Assembly: GCA_049301335.1 (NCBI GenBank)
Contig: JBAQKV010000073.1
Location: forward strand, 1 to 38,181
Length of the DNA: 38,181 bases
Origin: JANJWP01 sp049301335
GTDB lineage: Bacteria > Patescibacteriota > Gracilibacteria > BD1-5 > UBA2023
Direction: 5' to 3'
The translations under genes were made by a program, and so were the position numbers. Positions within the stretch are counted from its first letter, which is position 1, and each line of letters starts with the position of its first letter. Under the pieces are notes generated by a model, which saw nothing but the letters and a program-made list of their open reading frames with translations, had not been told where the DNA came from and did not search any database. This document shows positions 31,971 to 38,181 of the stretch, one piece after another.

Positions 31971-33110
31971 ATGTCAGACCATCCGGTTTTCCACCAATCG
32001 GGCGCTCGGCCCTGGTACGACGAATCCCATAACATCGAAGCCTCCCTCAAAGGATACGTCGAATTCGCCGCGCTCGTCGCGGCGCGGCGGGAAGTGTTCA
32101 AAAAAGCCCAGGAAATTTCCGGGCAGACGTTTCCCCAGGTCATGTCCGAATGGTACCTGCTCGACGGGACGGTTTGGCTCGACTACCAGGGTAACGCCTG
32201 TCCGAGTTCCGGTTCGGACGCTTTGCCGGAAGAATTCCTGAAACGCCTTTCCAATCGGAAAATCGTCAGCAAGGAGGAATTCTTCGACCAACTCGCGTTC
32301 TGGAAACAGGACCATGAATCCGATCCGGAAAAATATCCGTACGTTTCGGTAAACTACGCCCTGGGCAAACGGCTTCCTCCGGTTTCTATTCCTTGCGCCT
32401 GCTGCAACCGGGCCTGGAAAATCGAAGATATCGCCGACATGCGCGTGCAAAGCGAAGTCGTCGAATTCCGTCCGAAAAAGTCGGAAATCGGCAAACCGCT
32501 CTCCGAACTGTGGAAGCGGTTCGAAGGACGCACCGACGCGATGTTCATCCCCATGGAAGCGCGTTACGCCGTCCGCAATATCCGGCTTATCGACCATTCT
32601 CCCAATCCGGATTTCCCTTCGCTCGAAATCAACGCGCGAGGGTACTACCCGTTGAAGGACGGGGAATCGAAAGACCACGTTTTGCGGGTGGGCGACCAGG
32701 CCGAATTCCACAAACTGGAATTCGTCCACGGCGATTGCCAGCGGCGGCGGAAGAACCGGTATTGGAAGAACGAACTCAAACGGGCGTTCGTCCAAGCCGG
32801 CTACCAAAAGGTTTCGTTTACGACGAAGCCCAGCGGGTACCATTCCGGATATCCGGATTGGTACGACGTCGCTACCGAAATTGGCGTCGTCGAAATCGGT
32901 CCGCGCAAGCGGGTGGTGCACATCGGCGTGCAAAACGTGCCAAACGCGGCCCGCCCCGACGTTCTTTTCGAGAAGGAAGACGTTACCAAAACGGAACGCT
33001 GCGTACATGCGTGGGACAAGGACAAGGTCGTGGAATACCTCCGCACCATCCTCAGTTCCGCATTGTCGCCGCGTCCGAAAAACGAAACTGAAACAACCGC
33101 GGTCGCATGA
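31971..33110 (+). CDS. Hypothetical protein, 379 aa, ending in UGA
   Basis: Unrecognised. ATG 31971 follows GAAAGAAGG. The middle holds CACCNRAW near residue 143, a possible half zinc knuckle. The C-terminal third has an alternating strand/helix pattern with many Lys/Arg (CQRRRKNRYWKNELKRAF), then YPDWYDVATEIGVVEIGPRK followed by a short beta run, vaguely like a nuclease core but with no motif I can defend. No signal or membrane segment. It ends at UGA 33108-33110 with a second in-frame UGA two codons on, right before a terminator. Glycine decoding would run it ~380 codons into the methyltransferase gene out of frame, so UGA is the stop. Confidence 0.8.
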   Translation: MSDHPVFHQSGARPWYDESHNIEASLKGYVEFAALVAARREVFKKAQEISGQTFPQVMSEWYLLDGTVWLDYQGNACPSSGSDALPEEFLKRLSNRKIVSKEEFFDQLAFWKQDHESDPEKYPYVSVNYALGKRLPPVSIPCACCNRAWKIEDIADMRVQSEVVEFRPKKSEIGKPLSELWKRFEGRTDAMFIPMEARYAVRNIRLIDHSPNPDFPSLEINARGYYPLKDGESKDHVLRVGDQAEFHKLEFVHGDCQRRRKNRYWKNELKRAFVQAGYQKVSFTTKPSGYHSGYPDWYDVATEIGVVEIGPRKRVVHIGVQNVPNAARPDVLFEKEDVTKTERCVHAWDKDKVVEYLRTILSSALSPRPKNETETTAVA

Positions 33111-33128
33111 CCGTGATTTCCCGAACGA

Positions 33129-33157
33129 AACCCCGCACCGAAAGGCGCGGGGTTTTT
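33129..33157 (+). terminator. Rho-independent terminator
   Basis: AACCCCGC-CC / GG-GCGGGGTT with a GAAA loop and one mismatch, then TTT. Confidence 0.88.
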
Positions 33158-33169
33158 CTTCGCCGTTTT

Positions 33170-33198
33170 TTGCGAAGGACGGACGGGAATGGTAGAAT
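33170..33198 (+). promoter_or_regulatory. Promoter of the methyltransferase gene
   Basis: TTGCGA, 17-bp spacer, TAGAAT with a preceding TGG (extended -10), 24 nt before the ATG. Confidence 0.55.
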
Positions 33199-33222
33199 TT
33201 CCTCGATATTGCCCGAATTCCC

Positions 33223-35436
33223 ATGAACAAAAACGAACCCCAGCCTTCCGCCGAGGAAACCTACGTCGCGCAGAACCGCGGCAGCGCCGAGGCCTACGAA
33301 GCCTACTACGCCGGAATGGACAAGACCGCCCAAGGCAAGCGTGCCGCGGCGAGCGTGCATCTGCCCACCGGTCCCGGAAAGAAGATCGCCGACATGGGCA
33401 TGGGCTCGTGAAAGGCTTCTTTCCTCCAGGCCGCGCTCGATTCCGATACCGAAATCGTGGGCGTCGACATCAATCCTACCGCGGTCGAATACGCCCGCGG
33501 CGCCTATTCGTTGCCGAACCTCGACTTCCGCCAGGGGGACATCGAGCAGATGATCTTCCCTCCGGAATCGCTTTCCGGAATCCTCAATTCGTCGTCGCTC
33601 CACCACGTCCATTCGTTCAACGGGTACGACAAGTCCCGGGTGCGCAACGCCATCGCCAACCAGGTCCGCCAGCTCGAAACGGGCGGGGTCCTCGTCATCC
33701 GCGATTTCGTCGTTCCCGACGAAGGGCTCGTGATATTCGAAATCCCGAACCTGCCCTCCGGCGAAAATCCCGACGCCGAACTCCTCGTCCGCTTTTCGAA
33801 GACCGCCCGCGCGCTCGCTCCGGAATCCGACCGCGGATTCTTCTTGGAAGAGACCGACGGCGAAGAGGGCGCCCGCGCGTTCCTCGTAGAAGCCCGCCAT
33901 GCCGCGGAATTCGTTCTCCGCAAGGACTACCAGGACGACTGGGATACCGAAATCCTCGAAGAGTACGGGTATTTCACCCAGTCCGAATTCGAACGCGCGT
34001 TCGAAGAAGAAGGGCTCCGCGTCGTCATGTCGAAGCCGTTCCGAAACCCGTGGATCGTCCGAAACCGCTTCCGCGGAAAATACCGCGCCATGCGTCAGAA
34101 CGGGGAAGAGCTCGATTTCTTTTCGACCAACTACGTCATCGTCGGACAGAAGGTCGCCAAGGGGGCCGGAGTACGCCTTCGGGAAAAATCGCCCGTGGCG
34201 CTTTCCGGCGACGGGTACCTTACCTTTTCACGCTACCGCGACACCGTTACCGGTAAGACGTTCGACTGCGTTCGGCGGAAGGGCGAAGTCGCCGACCTCT
34301 TTCCGTATTCGGTGAAAAACGGCCGCCCGCACGTCCTCCTCAAGGTAGGGGCGCCGCGTCCGGCGCTCAACGTCGTTCCGCGCGGAAACGCCAATATCGA
34401 CAAGGCCGAATACTCCGGATACGTCACCGAACCCATCGCCGTCGCCGCCGAAATCGCCGAATTGGCCCGCCGCACCACCGAACGCCTTTCCGAAGCCATC
34501 GGGACGGCGGCGTCTTCCGAATCGGGAATCGCCGGACCTTCCTACTACCCGTCGCCGGGCGGCATCGACGAACTCGTCGTTTCCAAATTCTTCGAAGTCG
34601 GAGCCGCTTCCGACGGCAAGGAACTTTCCGCGTGGGGGAATTTCACCTCCGGCGGGAAAACCAAATTCATGGACGCGCAGGAAATCCTCCGCGTCGCTCA
34701 GACCGGCGGACTCCCGGAAGCCCGAACCGAACTCGCGGCGTACTCGCTCTTGAAGAAACTCGGCATCGCTCCGGATCCCTGGATCGGGGACGAAATCCCG
34801 GTCGTTACCGGCGAAATCGGAAAAACCGCGTCCCTCGACGAACTTTTCGCGCCCGAGACTTCGCGCCGTTTCGAAAAAGCCGGAGGGGAAGGGGATTTCC
34901 TCCGCCACGTCCGTTCGAAATTCGTGGAAGAGCGCCACGAGGGCGGAACGTTCACGACCGTCGCCGAAAACGAAATCGATTTCGTCGTGCCGAAGAAGCT
35001 CTCCACCAATACCGTTTCCGCGTTGCCAGTGGTACGCGACGCCAACGGCGAAGTTTTCGTAGGCGTCGAGAAGCGTTTCCTTCCGGTTTGCGAAATCCAC
35101 CGGGGCTCCGCGGGAATCGTCGCGGTTCCGGCCTTCAGGACGGACAAATCCGTCGATTCTTTCGCCAAGATCGAAAAATTCCTCTCGAAGACCTTCGGAG
35201 TCGACGTCCGCGACGCGGCCCCGCTCGGAGAATCGTTCTTCCCGAGCATGGGAATCACTCCCGAGAAGGTCTACCCGTATTCCGTTTCGGGAAAGAACGT
35301 CCGACTTCCGGAAGACGTCGCTTTCGTTCCGCTCCGCGAGCTGTTTTCGAGGTCGGAAGAAATCCGCGACATGCAGCTTCTCGTATCGGTGTTCCGACTC
35401 GCACATTCGACCGGACTTTGGAAGGAATTCGCCTAA
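33223..35436 (+). CDS. SAM methyltransferase with Nudix-like C-terminal domain, one UGA
   Basis: 737 aa, read through UGA at codon 63 (33409-33411). Residues ~45-190 are a class I methyltransferase: motif I is ADMGMGS-UGA-KASF, where the third residue of GxGxG must be glycine, then VGVDINPTAVEYARG, a SSSLHHVHSF motif IV region and VLVIRDFVVPDEG. The middle part (to ~570) is unassigned. The last ~140 residues resemble a Nudix fold (LPVVRDANGEVFVGVEKRF, then FFPSMGITPEKVYPYSV as in ADP-ribose pyrophosphatases), but the REx2EE catalytic box is replaced by KIEKFLSKTFGV, so it is probably a binding domain. No ribosome site before the ATG. Own promoter; ends TAA. Substrate unknown. Confidence 0.83.
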
Positions 35437-35458
35437 GGGGTTCTTCGTAAGAAATATA

Positions 35459-35486
35459 TTGACATTTATATCGTTTTACGTAAAAC
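35459..35486 (+). promoter_or_regulatory. Promoter with overlapping palindrome
   Basis: TTGACA, 16-bp spacer, TAAAAC. The perfect palindrome GTTTTACGTAAAAC (35473-35486) covers the -10, a good place for a repressor. Confidence 0.5.
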
Positions 35487-35598
35487 CACGCGGTCACGCA
35501 CGGTCGCGTACGGTTTTCCGTCCGCTGTCCGTACGGGCGAACTTCGGTTCGTTTCGCTCGTTAACATCCAACTTGCATTAAGAAAGGCAGGTAGCCAC

Positions 35599-36537
35599 AT
35601 GAATAAGACCGCCGCGATTTTCGCGCTCGTCTCTTTCCTGGCCGTTCCCGTAGGCGTGAGCTTCGCGGGGACGACCACCACTTCCACTTCGTCGGCACGT
35701 TCGTCTCCGCCGTCGCCGGCTCCCGCCGCGCGCACGACGACGACGAGCTTCGGTTCGTCCAATTCCGCGCCTAAACAGGCGGCGGCGCCCGCGCCGGCTC
35801 CGGCGGCAGCTCCCGCACCAGTGCAGAAGTCTTTGGCTTTCGGTACTACGGGCAACGCTCCGGCAGGCAAGGTTGCCGATCCCGCTCCTTCGAAAAGCGT
35901 CTCCGCGATGTCCGCCGACCTCACCAAGTCGGCACAGCAAAAGAGCGCCATCGATTCGTGGGACAACCGCAACCGCGTCGCGAATACCGCTCCCACGGGA
36001 GTCAGTCGCGACCACGTTTTGCCTGATTCGGGCAAGCGCTTGGATGCCCCGGCGACGTCGGTTCCTTCGCAAGGCGACCGTTCGCTCGCTTCAGCCCGCG
36101 AACAGACCTACCGCGAACGTCAGGCCCGTCAGGACCAAATCCGCGCCGAAGAACTCCGTATCGAACGCCTCCGTGAGGAACGACGTCTCGAAATGGCCCG
36201 TCAACGCGCTTCCAGCGACAGCAGTCTGGTTAACGGCGTGATTATCGGAAGCATGATGAACCACGATCGCCATACCACCGTCGTCGTCCAACAGCCGGCC
36301 GCCCCGTACCAACCGGCACCGGCGGCGCCGTCTGCCGACGACCGCCAGCTCCAGCGTTACGAAGTCCCACAGTCCTCCCAGGGCGAAAGCTCCGGATCCG
36401 GATTTTTCTGGTTCTTCGTGATCGTTTTGGCAGCAGCGGCATTCGGCAGCGTCTACTGGTTCCTGAACCGGAAACCGGCTTTTGCCGGCTCCGTGAGCGA
36501 ACCGGTCCGCCACAAACCCAACTACGACCTCAAGTGA
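35599..36537 (+). CDS. Secreted/membrane-anchored low-complexity protein
   Basis: 312 aa. Signal peptide (MNKTAAIFALVSFLAVPVGVSFA), then a Ser/Thr/Pro/Ala-rich stretch, a charged helix (TYRERQARQDQIRAEELRIE), and a C-terminal membrane segment (FFWFFVIVLAAAAFGSVYWF) with a short polar tail. The body is therefore outside the membrane and the tail inside. The family is not recognised. ATG 35599 follows AGGCAGG. It ends at UGA 36535-36537, which overlaps the ribosome site of the next gene (TGAAGGGGAAAAG-ATG). That coupling and the ~90-codon out-of-frame extension otherwise needed show that UGA stops here. First gene of an operon with DUF2491 and PspA-like genes. Confidence 0.78.
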   Translation: MNKTAAIFALVSFLAVPVGVSFAGTTTTSTSSARSSPPSPAPAARTTTTSFGSSNSAPKQAAAPAPAPAAAPAPVQKSLAFGTTGNAPAGKVADPAPSKSVSAMSADLTKSAQQKSAIDSWDNRNRVANTAPTGVSRDHVLPDSGKRLDAPATSVPSQGDRSLASAREQTYRERQARQDQIRAEELRIERLREERRLEMARQRASSDSSLVNGVIIGSMMNHDRHTTVVVQQPAAPYQPAPAAPSADDRQLQRYEVPQSSQGESSGSGFFWFFVIVLAAAAFGSVYWFLNRKPAFAGSVSEPVRHKPNYDLK

Positions 36538-36547
36538 AGGGGAAAAG

Positions 36548-37348
36548 ATGAGCCTCAAATCCTTGCTCCACCTCGGGGCGAAAGTCGCGGAAAAACGCCA
36601 TGTAGAAGCCGATTCGGCTTCTACCCTTCCCCGACAGGACTCCGGGCTTCCGCTCGGTGCCCGAATCGGGGGAGTCATCGAAATTGAAAAGACTCCGTTC
36701 ATCATCGCCAAGGCTTCGGGCTCGTTCGCGCATCCGCCGAGCGCGTCCGAACGTTTCGTGGCGGCGGTCAGCCGGCTCAAGCTTACGGGCTTGCCCGGTA
36801 AGGCCTATCGCTACTATCTGGCCACCGGCGACGAAGGCGCGGGGGAAACCTTCCTCCAAACCTACCTCGGCGAAGACGGGAAAATCCGCGAAATCCTCTA
36901 CTGCACGCACCTCCACCGGTTGGTACCGAGCGCCGAAGAACAGGCGTTCTTTACCGCGAAGGGGGGCGAAGGCTTGGGGATGCAGTATTTTTCCTTTTCC
37001 GCCGACCAGCTCAAAGGCGTGGGCATCGACGAAAGCCTCGTCGCGCTCGCCGTCGGCGACGTCGGTTTCGTGAACTACCGCCGCGACATCGAACCCGATC
37101 TCGAATTCGTCGCCCCGCTCCGGGGTACCGAGTCGCGCATCGACGACGCCCAAGGCGAACACGGCCTGAAGCAGGAAGTCTTCTATCTACCCTACTGCCG
37201 CCAACTCGGCGACAGCGGACAAGTGGAATACCTCCTGATTTCCACGGAAATCGTGGAAAGCCGTGACGGGGATCCTTCCAAACGGGAAATCCACGTCGAC
37301 TTCATGGTCGCCATCCCCCTCACCGAGGGCATGGTCAGCGTTCTTTGA
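36548..37348 (+). CDS. DUF2491 (YjfK-like) protein
   Basis: 266 aa, near full length for the DUF2491 family, which includes E. coli YjfK. Recognisable stretches: GLPLGARIGGVIEIEKTPF near residues 33-51, YRYYLATGDEG, FLQTYLGEDGKIREILYC and MQYFSFSADQLKGVG. No signal or membrane segment. Biochemical role unknown in the family; its members usually sit beside PspA-like genes, as here. ATG 36548 has AAGGGG at close range. It ends at UGA 37346-37348, followed 50 nt later by the PspA-like gene with its own GGAGA. Glycine at the UGA would run the frame deep into that gene out of register. Confidence 0.83.
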   Translation: MSLKSLLHLGAKVAEKRHVEADSASTLPRQDSGLPLGARIGGVIEIEKTPFIIAKASGSFAHPPSASERFVAAVSRLKLTGLPGKAYRYYLATGDEGAGETFLQTYLGEDGKIREILYCTHLHRLVPSAEEQAFFTAKGGEGLGMQYFSFSADQLKGVGIDESLVALAVGDVGFVNYRRDIEPDLEFVAPLRGTESRIDDAQGEHGLKQEVFYLPYCRQLGDSGQVEYLLISTEIVESRDGDPSKREIHVDFMVAIPLTEGMVSVL

Positions 37349-37398
37349 AAATCCGCCATCCGGCAAGCCCATCCGCAGCAAACCACCAGGAGAAAGAC

Positions 37399-38181
37399 AT
37401 GGAATTTTTCGGCAACCTCAAGAAACTCGCCCAACTCATCGGCGGCCAAGGCAACAAGGCGGTCGAGAACGCGAACGTCGCGTTGCAGACTCTGGACCCG
37501 GAAACGGCGTCGGAAGTCGAATACGAACAGTTCATGAAAGATCTCAGCGCCGCCGCTCTCGAGCTCGGCAAACTGACCGACAAGGCCAAGGACGAAGACG
37601 ACGACGTCGTCCGCGTCAAGGGCGAGCTCGAGCAGAAGAAGCAGGCCGCCCGCATCATCAAGGGCAACCTGACCAAACTGCAGGCCAGCGATTCTGCCGG
37701 CGAAGTCGTCGACCAGAAACTCTACGCCGACACTTCCGCCGCCCTCGACGAAGCTTTGGACGCGGTCGAGAAGGGCGTCGCCCAACTCGCCCAGGAAGAA
37801 GCCGAAGCCCAGGTCGCGCACGAAACGCTCGCCGCCTACGAAACCTTCTACCGCGAATTGTCCGCGAAGTTCAAGAACGCCCGCAAGGAGTTCAAGGACG
37901 CCAAGGACGAGAACGCGCTGGCGGAGTCCCGTGCCAAATTGGCCGAGTTCCGCCTGAACGAAGAACAGAAGCTCGCCAAGATGCGCGACGGCATTGCCGA
38001 CGGTTCGTCCGTGGCTACGGCCCTCCGGGCGCGTACCGCGGCGCTCAACGCCAAAACCGCCGCCGCGACCACCGTCACCGGCACCCTGAAGCCCGACGCT
38101 TCTTCCGACATCCTCGCTTCCGCCATGGCGGAAGCCAAGGGCGGTGGAAAGACTCAGGCCGAACGTGCCGCCGCGCTGCTG
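37399..38181 (+). CDS. PspA/IM30-like coiled-coil protein (3' end outside window)
   Basis: 261 codons are visible with no stop before the window edge. ATG 37399 follows CAGGAGAAAGAC. The N-terminus MEFFGNLKKLAQLIGG is a short amphipathic helix as used by PspA proteins to lie on membranes, followed by ~200 residues of charged coiled coil (VKGELEQKKQAARIIKGNL, YRELSAKFKNARKEFKDAK). The general look and the YjfK-like neighbour fit the YjfJ/PspA branch, which protects stressed membranes. The assignment is moderate because PspA signature positions are not obvious. Confidence 0.72.
   Translation, partial: MEFFGNLKKLAQLIGGQGNKAVENANVALQTLDPETASEVEYEQFMKDLSAAALELGKLTDKAKDEDDDVVRVKGELEQKKQAARIIKGNLTKLQASDSAGEVVDQKLYADTSAALDEALDAVEKGVAQLAQEEAEAQVAHETLAAYETFYRELSAKFKNARKEFKDAKDENALAESRAKLAEFRLNEEQKLAKMRDGIADGSSVATALRARTAALNAKTAAATTVTGTLKPDASSDILASAMAEAKGGGKTQAERAAALL

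Noticed and set aside
1..38181. CRISPR arrays, insertion sequences, attachment sites, rRNA or tRNA genes
   Set aside because: I read for spaced direct repeats, transposase motifs and tRNA-like cloverleafs and saw none I could support. A tRNA scan would be needed to be certain.

Overview
The window looks like chromosomal DNA of a Patescibacteria/CPR bacterium that reads UGA as glycine (genetic code 25: Gracilibacteria/BD1-5 or Absconditabacteria/SR1). Six otherwise intact genes carry UGA in frame or read through one to a nearby TAA. Three of these UGA codons fall on glycines that are conserved in well-known families: the LLG-ALGD motif of ADP-ribosylglycohydrolase, the GxGxG motif I of a SAM methyltransferase, and the ELGVP segment of dephospho-CoA kinase. 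The other genes of the left half end in TAA or TAG. The base composition is GC-rich throughout, which is unusual for the better known members of these groups. That is an impression from reading, not a measurement.

Layout. 1-11.4 kb, housekeeping and host genes: 5'-truncated RNase J, a UGA-recoded HExxH protein, a cold-shock protein, a 39-aa/152-aa gene pair, iron superoxide dismutase, a lipoprotein DsbA-like thioredoxin, and a large AAA+ ATPase followed by a UGA-recoded helical-repeat protein. 11.4-14.9 kb, NAD salvage and ADP-ribose cassette: nicotinamidase (pncA), nicotinate phosphoribosyltransferase (pncB) and ADP-ribosylglycohydrolase. 14.9-18.5 kb: an Ala/Val/Glu-rich repeat protein, a small glycine-rich plus membrane protein pair, and a fused CoaD-CoaE-HD protein. 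18.6-25.2 kb: a minus-strand operon with an ABC importer (ATPase, permease, solute-binding/OmpA fusion), a TAXI-type solute-binding protein and three coiled-coil or membrane proteins. 25.5-26.7 kb: an NhaD-type antiporter. 26.8-31.9 kb: a TerY-P-type signalling operon (PP2C phosphatase, kinase with zinc ribbon, nicotinamidase-like cysteine hydrolase, VWA protein). 31.9-38.2 kb: an unknown 379-aa protein, a UGA-recoded methyltransferase with a Nudix-like tail, a secreted/membrane protein, a DUF2491 (YjfK-like) protein and a PspA-like coiled-coil protein cut by the window end.

Two linking observations stand out. First, the promoters of pncA and of the TerY-P operon have the same architecture: TTGAC(A/T), a 16-bp spacer, a -10, an inverted repeat of form GTGTAnnnnnTACAY at the start site, and a second copy further downstream. 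All four copies contain the GT-N7-AC core known for NrtR, the ADP-ribose-responsive repressor of NAD genes. This suggests that NAD/ADP-ribose status controls both NAD salvage and a Ter-type stress module that carries its own nicotinamidase-like enzyme. Second, the genetic code conflicts with itself. In the right half and in the ABC operon, several genes can only end sensibly at UGA, although the UGA=Gly genes CoaD-CoaE-HD and the methyltransferase lie beside or between them. Recent acquisition of a membrane-stress island from a standard-code donor is the simplest reading, but assembly error or dual decoding cannot be excluded from sequence alone.

A recurring host promoter form, TTGACN with a 16-bp spacer and a TATAAN-like -10, precedes many genes. 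Several left-half genes lack a visible Shine-Dalgarno sequence, while nearly all ABC and TerY-P genes have a strong one.
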